Below, one piece after another: positions 1 through 10,300 of a stretch of DNA of 64,000 bases. The first letter of the stretch is position 1. Every line of letters starts with the position of its first letter. The notes beneath the pieces were generated by a model. The model was given only the letters and a program-made list of their open reading frames with translations. It was not told the origin of the DNA and did no database searches. Origin of the DNA: an uncultured Persicobacter sp. Its GTDB lineage: Bacteria > Bacteroidota > Bacteroidia > Cytophagales > Cyclobacteriaceae. The position numbers were made by a program, and so were the translations under genes. The DNA is taken from contig CANMKE010000018.1 in the NCBI GenBank assembly GCA_947498325.1, positions 1-64,000 of the forward strand, written 5' to 3'.

Positions 1-134
1 TTTGCCAATGAAACGGCTACGTTTGACTCACCACCACCGTAAGTTGCTTCGAACTCGTTTGCTTGGTGAAAACGCAAATAACCAGGGGTTGCCAAACGCA
101 ACATGATCTCTCCAAAAGTGACTACCTTTGCCAT
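1..134 (-). CDS. kdgK: 2-keto-3-deoxygluconate kinase, first copy (partial)
   Basis: Only the first 44 codons lie in the window; the C-terminus runs off the left edge. The visible N-terminus begins MAKVVTFGEIMLRLATPGYL and continues to a GGGESNVAVSLA segment, the substrate-binding strand and N-terminal signature of PfkB-family sugar kinases. KDG kinases phosphorylate 2-keto-3-deoxygluconate, the product of DEH reduction in alginate catabolism, to KDPG. It lies 27 bp downstream of a second, divergent kinase on the same strand. The family call is firm; the exact substrate is inferred from the alginate context. Confidence 0.8.
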   Translation of the reverse strand, partial: MAKVVTFGEIMLRLATPGYLRFHQANEFEATYGGGESNVAVSLA

Positions 135-161
135 GTATCTATTCTATTTTTTGATTGTATG

Positions 162-1160
162 TTATCTACTGATTAGTCCTGTGCGGTCGCCACCCATAAG
201 TGCTTCAACCTCCTCAACAGAACATATATTTTGATCGCCAAGCACAAAATGCTTCAGGGTTGAAGCTGCCGTGGCAAAATCCACAGCTTCCTGCTTGGTT
301 TCGTAATTTCTTAATGCATAAATCAATGCCGCCATAAAGGAGTCTCCGCCCCCTACACGATCGACAATGTGTGTCAGATTGTAAGTGATGCTGCGATAAA
401 CGCGCTCGCCGTCGTACAATGCACCCGCCCAAGTGTTATGACTTGCCGATACACTTCCGCGCGAAGTAAAAACCACCAACTTACAATTCGGATATTTGTC
501 CATCATCTGCTGCCCTGCTTCTGCATAGAGCGCATCAGATACTTTTTCTTTAACCACATCAACGTCTGGGTGAATGCCCGACATGATGTCGCAATAATTC
601 ATCAATTCTGGCATAACTTCTTCCGCTTCCACACCCCAGTTCCAGAGGTTTTTGCGGAAATTATAGTCGCCAGAAATGGTAATACCTCGTTCTTTTGCGG
701 CTTTCAGGGCCTCTTTGGTAACATTAAATGCCGAAGCCGATAATGCAGGCGTGATGCCCGTCCAGTGAAACCAGTCAGCATCTTTAAACACCTCATCCCA
801 GTTTACCGTATGCGGCTCGATGGTCGCCATTGCTGAATGATCGCGATCGTAAATCACTTTACTGCCACGATAAACCGCCCCATTTTCAAAATAATAAAGG
901 CCCAGTCGGTCACCGCCCCACTGTACATTATGTGTGTTTACACCAAAACTTTTGAGGGACATCAGTGCGAGTTCCGCCATATCATTTTTCGGAACCCTGG
1001 TAACGAAGGATACATCTTCGCCAAATTGCGCCAAAGAAACGGCCACATTGGCTTCTGCTCCTCCAAAATCGATGTCTAAACTTTTAGACTGCTTCAACCT
1101 TACAGATCCTGGTGATGCCAGACACATCAGCACCTCACCAAAAGTAACAACCTTACCCAT
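162..1160 (-). CDS. PfkB-family sugar kinase, second KDG-kinase-like copy
   Basis: This is a 332-residue cytoplasmic ribokinase-fold kinase. The N-terminal FGGAEANVAVSLAQFG segment matches PfkB signature 1. The VDRVGGGDSFMAALIYAL segment near residue 268 holds the anion hole and the catalytic Asp of signature 2. It begins MGKVVTFGEVLMCLASPG, so it resembles the downstream kinase closely, but the family's usual GGGESN is GGAEAN here. A role in phosphorylating 2-keto-3-deoxygluconate fits the locus; a related keto-sugar acid is possible given the duplicate. It is separated from the upstream SDR gene by about 310 bp including a hairpin, so it may have its own promoter. Confidence 0.85.
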   Translation of the reverse strand: MGKVVTFGEVLMCLASPGSVRLKQSKSLDIDFGGAEANVAVSLAQFGEDVSFVTRVPKNDMAELALMSLKSFGVNTHNVQWGGDRLGLYYFENGAVYRGSKVIYDRDHSAMATIEPHTVNWDEVFKDADWFHWTGITPALSASAFNVTKEALKAAKERGITISGDYNFRKNLWNWGVEAEEVMPELMNYCDIMSGIHPDVDVVKEKVSDALYAEAGQQMMDKYPNCKLVVFTSRGSVSASHNTWAGALYDGERVYRSITYNLTHIVDRVGGGDSFMAALIYALRNYETKQEAVDFATAASTLKHFVLGDQNICSVEEVEALMGGDRTGLISR

Positions 1161-1471
1161 TGCTTATACAAATATTAAATTGTAAAAAATCAGCCCAATA
1201 CCGCAGAAAAGTTTGATTTCAAAATCAACTCAGGTGTTGTCTTTCACTAAAAAATATAGGTCACCTGAACGCCTTGAATAAAAATATGACCTTGGCATTT
1301 ATTAAAAAAACAGGCTATGAACTTCTCACAAGATAGAGATTATCATCGTTCAGAACCATGCCTAAAGTCAGTATTGATCAATGAATTAATGGTGTTTCAC
1401 AAAGTCTTCATTGTTTGTGATAAAGCAAGATCGGGCATAAAAACCCGACCTTGTTGCTTTATTTTATTGCA
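1161..1471. other. Intergenic gap between SDR and kinase genes
   Basis: No credible gene is seen in this 311-bp stretch. It holds the hairpin at 1420-1462 close to the end of the SDR gene. The remaining part presumably carries leader or promoter sequence for the leftward kinase gene, but no confident -7 element was found. Confidence 0.5.
1420..1462 (-). terminator. Hairpin downstream of the SDR gene
   Basis: Read leftward, AAAGCAACAAGGTCGGG pairs with CCCGATCTTGCTTT across an 8-base T-rich loop. It lies 10 bp past the SDR stop codon. There is no long U-run after the stem, so it may be a processing or stability hairpin rather than a strong intrinsic terminator. Confidence 0.5.
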
Positions 1472-2236
1472 TCAAGAGAATGCCAAACCACCGTTGATAT
1501 CGATGTTGTTTCCTGAAAGGAATGAAGACTTGTCAGAAGCCAAGTAAACCACCAAATCGGCGACCTCTTCCGCACGGCCTTCACGACGCAAAGCAGTTGC
1601 ACCAGCAACGTTTACACGAGCCTGAGCAGGGGTGTGATCATCGTGGAATTTCGTTGCGATCATACCTGGGCACAATGCGTTACAACGGATACCGTCAGGT
1701 CCCAATTCTTTCGCCATTGCACGAGTGAAGCCCATTACAGCAGCCTTAGAAGCACCGTACAAAGAAGCACCACCACCAGCACCGTCACGACCAGCCTGAG
1801 AAGCAAAGTTCACAATTGAAGAACCTTCACCCAAATAAGGACGAACAGCTTTTGTCATGGCCCAAACCGTTTTCATGTTCAAGTCCATCAACAAGTTGTA
1901 CCAGTTCTCGTCTTGCTCTTCGATTTTTTTACGGCCAACAATACCACCTGCTACGTTCACCAATACGTCGATACGGTCACCAAAAGCTTCGATACCTTTA
2001 GCCACAACGTTCTCCACTTCGTCCATTTTCATCAAGTCACCAGCAACAGTGATGATCTCAGCGCCTTTTTCTTTTGCCAAACGAACAGTTTCAGCGGCAT
2101 TTTCCTCTGCATTTTCTTCTGCAGCGTAGTAGTTCACTACCAATTTTGCGCCTGCTTCTGCCATTGCCAAAGTGATTTCACGCCCGATGTCACGTACACC
2201 ACCTGTAATAATTGCTACTTTTCCTGAAAGATTCAT
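1472..2236 (-). CDS. SDR-family oxidoreductase, probable DEH reductase
   Basis: The protein has 254 residues, typical of classical short-chain dehydrogenases. It has the N-terminal cofactor motif TGGVRDIGRE (residues 11-20), an NVAGG motif near residue 93, and the catalytic YGASK with an upstream Ser near residues 145-165. In alginate degraders an SDR of this kind reduces 4-deoxy-L-erythro-5-hexoseulose uronate (DEH) to 2-keto-3-deoxygluconate with NAD(P)H, feeding the KDG kinases encoded downstream. Position between the transporter and kinase genes supports this. A KduD-like activity on related uronates is the alternative. Confidence 0.88.
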   Translation of the reverse strand: MNLSGKVAIITGGVRDIGREITLAMAEAGAKLVVNYYAAEENAEENAAETVRLAKEKGAEIITVAGDLMKMDEVENVVAKGIEAFGDRIDVLVNVAGGIVGRKKIEEQDENWYNLLMDLNMKTVWAMTKAVRPYLGEGSSIVNFASQAGRDGAGGGASLYGASKAAVMGFTRAMAKELGPDGIRCNALCPGMIATKFHDDHTPAQARVNVAGATALRREGRAEEVADLVVYLASDKSSFLSGNNIDINGGLAFS

Positions 2237-2291
2237 AATGATTATATTTTTTATGTATTAAATTAATTTTGAACACCTCCCTAAGCATTGC

Positions 2292-3632
2292 TTAGTCTTG
2301 TAGAGGCTTGATATTTCTTGCAAAATAAAAGATCGATCCAACGCCCAGTGGGACAAATACGGCGATCATTAAGAAGATATAGTTATAAGAAATTGCCGAC
2401 AGTTTAGGAACAAGGAAGTTCATCAACACTACGGAGATCACCCCGATTGTTCCGCCAAATCCCGCCAGCGATCCTACATTTTTGCCAGAGAACAAGTCCG
2501 ATGGAAGGGTCTGTACATTACCAATAGCAAATTGGAAACCAAACAATACCACTGCAACGATATACACGAACAAATCAGGGGATTTCCCTAAATCGAGCGT
2601 TAATACTGCCGCTAAACCCGCAAGCATCAACAAACCGCCAATAACGATCGTCTGTTTACGCGCCACGTTGGTTGATTTTCCTTTTTTGATCAGCAATCCT
2701 GAGTAGTACCCTCCAGCAACCGAACCGATCGCCGCTCCTACATAAGGGATCCAGGCAAAGGCACCAATTTCTTTGACATCAAAGCCATAAGTATCTGCAA
2801 GGTAGATCGGCATCCAGCCAACGAACAACCACCAGATTGGCTCCATGAAGAAACGGGACACCAATACCGCCCACGCTTGTTTGTAGGATAAAATTTTAAG
2901 AAGAGGCATGGCTTCTGCCGTCTCATCGTTGTCTGCTTTCGACTGCCCCGATTTGATATAATGACACTCTTCTTTGGTAATCCATGGGTGTTTGGTAGGC
3001 GTTCCTTTATTGATCAGCACCCAGGGAATGATCCACGTCATCCCTAAAGAACCCACGATCATGAAGGTGGTTTGCCAGCCAAAAGCCACGAATAATGTTG
3101 CGATAAAAGGAGGCGCTACCACAGAACCCAGAGAGGCTCCTGCATTGAATAGGCCTTGCGCAAAAGCACGTTCTTTGATCGGGAACCACTCTGCATTACT
3201 TTTTGCTGCACCAGGCCAGTTTCCTGCTTCGCCAAACCCTAAAGTGGATCTGAAAAACGAAAGCGAAAAAATGCCGCGGGCAAAAGTATGGCAGAAGGAA
3301 GAAATTGACCAGATCCCGATAGAAATCACATAACCAAAACGTGTCCCCACCTTATCGAAGATTTTCCCCGAAAACGTCTGCCCGAGGGCATAGGCCACCA
3401 TAAAGATATTCAAGATCAAGGCGTAATCGTCTTTCGACAGCCCCAATGTCTTTCCAATTCCCTTTTCTCCAGGGAACATCATTGCAAGCGCCGATCTGTC
3501 GATATAATTAATGACCGTTGCTAAAGCAATCAACCCAATAATCACCCATCTTAAATTGGGTAATTTAAATCCTTTCTCCTTCACCTCTATATTTGCTTTA
3601 CGTTGTGATCTTTCTTTTTCCAAAACGTCCAT
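2292..3632 (-). CDS. MFS transporter, hexuronate/unsaturated uronate type
   Basis: This 446-residue inner-membrane protein shows about twelve hydrophobic segments. It begins with a charged leader, then LRWVIIGLIALATVINYIDR, the first helix and the NYxDR motif typical of the anion:cation symporter subfamily (ExuT, GudP). Further matching features are GFGEAGNWPGA and WFPxxERAFAQG. The family imports aldohexuronates and related acids by proton symport; in this locus it most likely brings in DEH or alginate monomers. It lies between the kdgF-like and SDR genes on the same strand, consistent with one leftward operon. Confidence 0.9.
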   Translation of the reverse strand: MDVLEKERSQRKANIEVKEKGFKLPNLRWVIIGLIALATVINYIDRSALAMMFPGEKGIGKTLGLSKDDYALILNIFMVAYALGQTFSGKIFDKVGTRFGYVISIGIWSISSFCHTFARGIFSLSFFRSTLGFGEAGNWPGAAKSNAEWFPIKERAFAQGLFNAGASLGSVVAPPFIATLFVAFGWQTTFMIVGSLGMTWIIPWVLINKGTPTKHPWITKEECHYIKSGQSKADNDETAEAMPLLKILSYKQAWAVLVSRFFMEPIWWLFVGWMPIYLADTYGFDVKEIGAFAWIPYVGAAIGSVAGGYYSGLLIKKGKSTNVARKQTIVIGGLLMLAGLAAVLTLDLGKSPDLFVYIVAVVLFGFQFAIGNVQTLPSDLFSGKNVGSLAGFGGTIGVISVVLMNFLVPKLSAISYNYIFLMIAVFVPLGVGSIFYFARNIKPLQD

Positions 3633-3648
3633 TATCGCTATGGTTTTA

Positions 3649-4026
3649 TTATTTTCCGCCGCCTAAGTAAGCAGGCTTTGTTCCATCAAGGAAGTCCTCT
3701 CTTACAGGACTGAACACGTCAATCAACATGCCTGCCTCAAGACAAACCGCTGAGTGCATCAAGTCTGGTGCGATATAGAAAGAATCGCCGCCATTCAAGA
3801 CTTGCTTTTTACCGTCAACGTCCATTTCAAATGATCCACTGACTACATAAGTCGTTTGTGAATGAATGTGCTGATGAGGGGTGCCAATGCTTCCTTTTTC
3901 AAAGTTGACTTTCACCATCATGATCGACTCATCGTATCCCATGATTTTGCGTGAAATTCCACCTCCCAATACTTCCCATTCGTTTTCCGCATCCAAGAAG
4001 AATGCTTCGCTCTGTACCTTTTTCAT
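3649..4026 (-). CDS. kdgF: KdgF-like cupin, unsaturated uronate ring-opening protein
   Basis: This is a 125-residue single-domain cupin. Metal-binding residues are visible in GTPHQHIHSQTTYVVSGSFE (first cupin motif) and in FYIAPDLMHSAVC (second motif). KdgF proteins catalyse linearisation of 4,5-unsaturated monouronates from pectin or alginate lysis to the open-chain keto form (DEH). The gene sits 16 bp from the transporter gene and 22 bp from the PL17 lyase gene, exactly the neighbours expected for the step between exolytic cleavage and DEH reduction. Length and context make this a strong call. Confidence 0.9.
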   Translation of the reverse strand: MKKVQSEAFFLDAENEWEVLGGGISRKIMGYDESIMMVKVNFEKGSIGTPHQHIHSQTTYVVSGSFEMDVDGKKQVLNGGDSFYIAPDLMHSAVCLEAGMLIDVFSPVREDFLDGTKPAYLGGGK

Positions 4027-4048
4027 TCCTATGTATCTTTAAAAATTA

Positions 4049-6280
4049 TTATTTAACAACCACTGATATTGGTCCTTCCCAACGCACAGTTTCGTTATTT
4101 AATGTTGCGGTATGCTTTGCCGCTTTATCACTATTGGCCGCTAAAAAGACCTGATACGTGTGTCCATTGCTATGTTGGAACTGAACAACGCTTAGGCCTT
4201 CGGCTAAATTAGTTTCTTTCAAATCAGAGATCTGCGAGTGGGTATCCCTAACCAGCTCGTTGGTGGCAGGGTTGATCTTGCCATGAGGTTCAATTAAATT
4301 GACAAACCGCACATCGTCTGCCCTTCTCGACATCATGTACATGGGCTCACGGCGAAGGTTAAAATTGGGATCATTTGCCCCGTATTCTCCTAAAGTTTGC
4401 TTTGTAGGCGCATTGTTCAGGGTCGTGATGGTATAAAAAACCTCATGATTCAGCCAGGAAAACTGCGCATTCTGTGTTGTTGTTTCCGCCTCAGCCACTT
4501 TCCAGATATACTCAAATCCTGCCTGTGTGCCGATTGGAGAAAGCGTTTGATGTGATGTGTACTGATCAAACTTCATATCCATGATTTGTCCTAAATACTG
4601 ATAAGATAAATCGTATTGGTGGGTTTCCTTACTGAAGCCTTCCATCACATCCAGGTAAATGGGGTCCCGTAGGGAAGCATCCTGAATCTGAACAATGGTA
4701 CGCTGCATATCTACGCCTTCATACACATGATTTTGTCGTGCCCTGATCGCCTGATAATCCTTATGATCGACATCAAAGGCCATCAGTGTACCCCAGTGTT
4801 TCGAGGACTCCTTGATGTTACCGTCAAAGTGCGACTTTCCATCGCAGGTCATCACATTGTGGCTACCACTCTGGCGGGCAAACTTCGCCGTTTCTGGCAG
4901 ATAACGACCACCCTCTTTTTGCTCGACATTCACATACCGAACGGCACCGTAATCCTGCAAAACAGGGTTGCCTTTTTTATAAAGGGTCAGTCCAAGTTTA
5001 TCGTAATGCCCATGGCTCAGGCCGTGGGTAGAATATTTAAGGGTAAGCGCAAACTGCTCTGCTCTGTTTTTGCTGTAAAGAAAGCCTATACCGCCCTGAT
5101 CGCCGTGCTGTCCATCTTTAATAATGTGTGAATGACGACGAATGCGGGGAACATCTCCCGAAGCAAGTGCCTTGGCAATCATCAAACCACCCTCACTGAT
5201 GGTTACTTTATTTTGCAAAGCGGCCACCGCCACAAAATCAGGGTTCTGCTCGTGTTTATAGGCAATATCCACGCCTTCAATCACCGATGGCGCATTGATG
5301 CTCATTTCTGGAATGGCATCATTGAAAGGCAAAAACTCCCCTTTTTCGTTGGTCAGCTGAAGCAGGCAATCGACGGTTTTCAACAAAACGCTGTTTCGAT
5401 AATGGAAAATATCGCGCTCAGGCTCATTGTTCGAGATTGCCTCCGCAAATAAAATAAAAGGCGTTAGTGCATAACGGTGATAATATGGCCCTTCAGTATA
5501 GTAACCCTCAGGGCCAAACAGCTGATTCAGGTGAGCGTAAAAGCCTGCGCGGGCATTCGCCTGACGAAAAGCCTCATCGCCTTTAAGCGGTTTTTTGAAA
5601 TAACCATGAAGGCTTTGCTCTACAAGTTGCTGATCTCCGAGCACATAGCCCAGCATTCCTACCGCAGCCACATCCCAAACACCATGATTATGAATTCGGT
5701 TGAACACCTTCAGATTCTCTTTCGACAAAAATTCAGCATACGGACGCAACAGGTCCTTTTCAATAATTTTTCGGTGTTTTGGGCTGATCGCATCGTAAAC
5801 GCAATCGTAAGCCTGTGCAGTGTACACAACCCAGTTATCATCATTAAGGCATTGCCAAAACAACTTCCCTGGCGCGTAGGATTTTTTCACAGGATGGAGC
5901 GGTAATGTGGGGAACATTTCCGCATATTTCATCAGCATATCGTCTACAAACTGGGCATATTTGGGGTCTTGCAACACCTGGTAAAGTATGCCCGCCTCAT
6001 ACATTCTTCTATAGTTCTCTTTATGCTGTTCGTGGGTATAACCACCCGCTGGATCTTTTGGAATAGGCACTTCAATGCCTTCAGCGATCGTAGCGTCTAA
6101 TCTTTTTTTCATTTCCAATACTGTACGTTCAAGTATCGGATATTTATTAATATTATCTCTTATTTCTTTAACTGAAGCTTTAGTAAAAATCAAAGACGGA
6201 TGCTCATGCCCTTTAGCAGTCGAGCTTGATGGCGATAAAAATGAGATCCAAAAGCAAAAAATCAGTAAAAAATATTTCAT
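4049..6280 (-). CDS. PL17 oligoalginate lyase (exolytic), secreted/periplasmic
   Basis: The start at 6280 was chosen because it gives MKYFLLIFCFWISFLSPSSS, a clear signal peptide; a 16-codon upstream extension would bury it. The mature protein has an N-terminal alpha/alpha-toroid alginate_lyase/heparinase-like part and a C-terminal heparinase II/III beta-sandwich. Visible family features are RIHNHGVWDVAAVGMLG near residue 200 and LSHGHYDKLGLTLYKKGN near residues 428-445, which holds the conserved His and Tyr region. PL17 enzymes release unsaturated monouronates from alginate oligomers. It is the first gene of the leftward alginate operon and is divergent from susC. Confidence 0.9.
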   Translation of the reverse strand: MKYFLLIFCFWISFLSPSSSTAKGHEHPSLIFTKASVKEIRDNINKYPILERTVLEMKKRLDATIAEGIEVPIPKDPAGGYTHEQHKENYRRMYEAGILYQVLQDPKYAQFVDDMLMKYAEMFPTLPLHPVKKSYAPGKLFWQCLNDDNWVVYTAQAYDCVYDAISPKHRKIIEKDLLRPYAEFLSKENLKVFNRIHNHGVWDVAAVGMLGYVLGDQQLVEQSLHGYFKKPLKGDEAFRQANARAGFYAHLNQLFGPEGYYTEGPYYHRYALTPFILFAEAISNNEPERDIFHYRNSVLLKTVDCLLQLTNEKGEFLPFNDAIPEMSINAPSVIEGVDIAYKHEQNPDFVAVAALQNKVTISEGGLMIAKALASGDVPRIRRHSHIIKDGQHGDQGGIGFLYSKNRAEQFALTLKYSTHGLSHGHYDKLGLTLYKKGNPVLQDYGAVRYVNVEQKEGGRYLPETAKFARQSGSHNVMTCDGKSHFDGNIKESSKHWGTLMAFDVDHKDYQAIRARQNHVYEGVDMQRTIVQIQDASLRDPIYLDVMEGFSKETHQYDLSYQYLGQIMDMKFDQYTSHQTLSPIGTQAGFEYIWKVAEAETTTQNAQFSWLNHEVFYTITTLNNAPTKQTLGEYGANDPNFNLRREPMYMMSRRADDVRFVNLIEPHGKINPATNELVRDTHSQISDLKETNLAEGLSVVQFQHSNGHTYQVFLAANSDKAAKHTATLNNETVRWEGPISVVVK

Positions 6281-6389
6281 CGATATACATATTTTAAACA
6301 CGGATAAAGATTGTTCAACTTCAATCATTCACCCTGAATGGTAGCTTATTCCAAAGCCGAATAACACGAAAAATTACGTTAGTTGGTTA

Positions 6390-6401
6390 TTGGTTTACCA
6401 A
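6390..6401. promoter_or_regulatory. Candidate GntR (FadR/UxuR-type) operator 1
   Basis: TTGGTTTACCAA is an inverted repeat matching TTGGTnnACCAA, the pattern bound by FadR-subfamily GntR regulators such as UxuR/ExuR of hexuronate metabolism. It lies about 110 bp upstream of the PL17 start. Confidence 0.5.
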
Positions 6402-6525
6402 ATATCCGAAAAGTTTACGAAGATCAAAGTATTTTTTGCAGATAAATTTCAAAAGCGATGATTTTCTATCGAATTAACTTCAATTTAGACATAAAACAGC
6501 CTGAAAAACACCCTACCGCCCTACA

Positions 6526-6537
6526 TTGGTCGACCAA
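6526..6537. promoter_or_regulatory. Candidate GntR (FadR/UxuR-type) operator 2
   Basis: TTGGTCGACCAA is a perfect 12-bp palindrome of the same TTGGTnnACCAA form as the site at 6390. Confidence 0.55.
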
Positions 6538-7078
6538 CTTATCACAAATGGGAGCAGTAAAGTGTTCTATTTTTAAAATCATCGCAAAAGACCTGCTATT
6601 TTTGGTCTATTTTTAGAAATCAAAGCAACTTTTGAGATCGCAGGCCAAATACGGGATAGTATTCTAAATGATATTTATAATCATCACACCACGCAAAAAC
6701 ACCTCCACATGCCCCTTAACGCACCAATACTTATCTACACCATCCTGCTATGCCCCCAATTCACTTGTTACCAAAGCTAAAAACCTCCATATAGGGCTGT
6801 TAATGCTCATAATTGCCCAATAGAACGGTCTGGTCGAAAATTAATCCCACTGCAAGACTAAATTGCCACGATTCTTACTTGACGGCCTTATTTTCGGGGA
6901 GGCCACCTACCCTGAGCTTGAAAATCAGTCAGAATCCAGTCACTGTACTTTAAAACTGACTTTGTTATATACCCAACTTATTTTATCATTTCACAACGCG
7001 CCAATCTCCCTGGCAAAAACACATCATCAAACGTTATACTGAAGTGATATATTTTTAGTAAAATAATGGATTTTCAGA

Positions 7079-7088
7079 TGGTCAACCA
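7079..7088. promoter_or_regulatory. Candidate GntR (FadR/UxuR-type) operator 3
   Basis: TGGTCAACCA matches the TGGTnnACCA core of the two sites nearer the lyase gene. It lies about 180 bp upstream of the susC -7 motif. Confidence 0.5.
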
Positions 7089-7264
7089 ATGCGTTGCATT
7101 TTCTTCATTTAACCACCTAAATCCATCGGTAAATTTATCAAAATTTCAAAGGTGTTCGCTTATGGTAAATTTTAATCATCTTTTTCGATGCACAAAAAAT
7201 CGATGACTATAAAAAATTAAACTATCCATATAATTTAGTATGATCTTAATCAAAAGATCTGATC

Positions 7265-7272
7265 TACATTTG
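7265..7272 (+). promoter_or_regulatory. Candidate -7 element for susC
   Basis: TACATTTG matches the Bacteroidota TAnnTTTG -7 consensus, 65 bp before the susC ATG. No clean -33 TTG was found at the usual 19-21 bp spacing, so support is partial. Confidence 0.4.
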
Positions 7273-7337
7273 TAACAAGGGAGTACAAATTCATTTTTGT
7301 ACGCTATTTTCAGTAACATTTTTATGACTTTTTGATT

Positions 7338-10300
7338 ATGAACACCATTTACAGAATGAGAATGGGAGTATTCAAAATCACCTCGATTTTGATGGCTTCT
7401 TTACTTGTTATTCTGCTCAGTACCGCCGTGTATGCACAGGACAGAGTAACAATTCATGGAGTAGTTTCCGCATCAGCTGACGGCTCCGCTCTCCCAGGCG
7501 TTACCGTATTGGTTAAGGGTTCGACTAACGGAGCCATTACGGATATGAACGGGGAGTTTAATATTAAAGCCGCTTCCACGGCTACCCTCAGTTTTAGTTT
7601 TATCGGTTACAAAACCAAAGATGTACTTGTCGGACAACAAACCAGCATTAATGTTTCGCTTGACGAAGATGTCGCTCAGCTTAACGAAGTGGTTGTTGTG
7701 GGTTACGGTACGGTAAAAAAATCAAGCCTGACAGGTTCTGTTTCTAAAGTAAACAACGATAAGCTCGATCAAATTCCAACTCCTCGTGTAGAAGAGGCCC
7801 TTCAAGGTCAAATCTCTGGGGTAAACATCCAGATGTCGGACCCTCAAGCAGGTGCAGCACCTAAGGTGCAAGTACGTGGTGTGGGTTCTATTGCCGCCGA
7901 TGCTTCTCCATTGGTCGTAGTGGACGGTATGGTTGTCGATTCAGATTATATGGCCTCATTGGACATGAACGATGTGGAATCTATCTCTGTACTGAAAGAT
8001 GCTTCTTCAGCAGCAATCTACGGTTCCCGTGGTGGTAACGGGGTAATCATGATTACCACTAAAGGCGGACAGGAAGGCAAAGCCAAATTTGCTTTCAATG
8101 CTTATTTCGGACACAAATTCGTTAAGAAACGCAATATCTATCCATCGATCGCTCAGGAGCGCACTCGTGCCAACAACTTCATCGCTGATGCAGAAAACAA
8201 ATTGGCGAATGTGGACAACTTGGGCTTGGCTGATCCTTCAGGATATGCTGACGTATTGAAATCGGCACTTAGCGCAGCGAAAAAAGCTGCTGGTGAATAT
8301 GGTCGCTATGATCATATGGATCTTTTGGGTACGGAGCACGACTGGCAAGATGTATTCTTCGATGGTGGTAACATCCAGTCTTATAACTTGAGTGCGAGTG
8401 GTGGTACCGAACACACCAAATACCGTATCTCTGGTGGTTATATGTCGGATGACGGGGTATTGCTAACCGACTCTTACAAGAAAATGAACTTGCGCCTGAA
8501 CTTGAAAACCAAGTTGACCGACAAGTTGGAAATGGGCATGAACATTAACCCATCCCGTGAGATTTCCCGTGCATTCCCTGCATATATGTATGATGCGATG
8601 CGCTCTGCGCCATGGTTGCCTCAGTATTTCGACGAGCACACCTTCCAGTTCATCGATCATAAAAAATACCCTAATGCAGCAATCGGTGATTACGCTTTCG
8701 AAAAGCCTTTCGACAACTACACTGATGCAGATGGTAACAAATACCAGAACATCTCCACAACTTCAAATCCTTCTGCTTTAGCGGCGGTTTTGGAACGCGA
8801 CAAAAAGACTTACACCAACAAGATTTTTGCGAACACTTACCTTCAGTATAAATTACTCAAAGGGCTGAACTTCAAAACAACACTTTCGAGCACTTACCGT
8901 GGACGTGTACGTGATTACTGGGCAGGTACCAAATACCACCGTGACGGTGCAGCGAAAGCAGAAGATCAATACCGTGCTTACAATTATTTGAAATGGGCGT
9001 CTGATTCCTATTTCTCTTATAACCTGACCAAAGGCAAGCACGACTTGAGTGCTGTTTTGGGTACTTCATTCGAGCATATCTCTGACGAGTTTGTGGAAGC
9101 ACGCATGAAAGGTTATGAAAATGACTATATCAAAACGGGTGAAGGTGGATCGATCATCTCTGATGCGACCTCTTCAAAAGTGGAAGAATCATTGCAATCA
9201 TTCTTCGGCCGTGTAAACTACGCTTACAATGACAAATATTTGTTCTCTTTCTCTTTGAGAACTGACGGAAGCTCGAAATTCGGTGAAAATTACCAATATG
9301 GTATCTTCCCTGCGGGTTCATTCGGTTGGAGACTGTCTGAAGAGAACTTCATGAAAGCCTTGCCTTGGGTCAACAACCTGAAAGCACGTATCTCTTACGG
9401 TGTAACAGGTAACAATTCAGGAATCTCTGAATACGAACACTTAGCCATGCTCGGGCAGTCAAGTGCTGTATTTGGCAACAATATTTCTGCTGGTTTCGCA
9501 CCAATGAATATCGCCTCGCCAGACTTGCGTTGGGAAAAACAACTGGAGCTTAACCCAGGTATCGACTTCGGTTTCTTCGGCAACCGCGTGTATGGTTCAT
9601 TGGACTGGTACCAACGTCTATCTCAAGATTTGTTGTTGCCACGTGAGATTCCTTCACAAACAGGTTTCGACAAAACGATCGTCAACTTGGGTTCTGTGAA
9701 AAACCAAGGAGTTGAATTCGAATTGACTGCTCGTCCAGTAGTAACAAAAGACTTCGAATGGACCGTAACCACCAACATGTCATTCAACAAAAATGAATTG
9801 ACTGGCTTCGGTGGCGTGGATTCCCTGATCTCTGTTTACGATCCTAAGCGTCCGGCAGAATGGATCGCAGTGGTAGGTCAGCCAATCGCTTCTTACTACG
9901 GTTACAAGGTGGATCATACCCGTTCGATTCCTACTGAATACCTTCACGACCCATTCAGCCGTATCGGCGGACAGTCGCAGGATGTTTATGTACAAGACTT
10001 GAACGGTGACGGTAAAATCACTACTGCTGACCGCACCATCCTGGGTAACGACTTCCCTACTTTCGTTTGGAGTATAAGCAACAGCTTCAAATACAAAAAC
10101 TGGGATTTGTCGATCATGTGGCAAGGAAACGCTGGGGCTAAAGTCAGAAACATTGATCCTGTTTACTTCGGTAACCACTTCGCCAGCGGAATGGATTACA
10201 ACAAGAATGCATTCACGGATCACACCAAAAACCCTAACCTTGCCGAAAACGAAGGCAGAAACTGGGTGCAGGAGCGCATCTACACAGATGACATCATTCA

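Larger units (their letters stand above)
6281..7337. promoter_or_regulatory. Divergent control region of the alginate locus
   Basis: About 1.05 kb without a credible gene separates the leftward PL17-kdgK genes from the rightward SusC/SusD/PL7 genes. It contains three TGGTnnACCA inverted repeats and a -7 type motif before susC, listed separately. The region is AT-rich and long for a plain promoter, so long leaders are likely. Confidence 0.7.
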
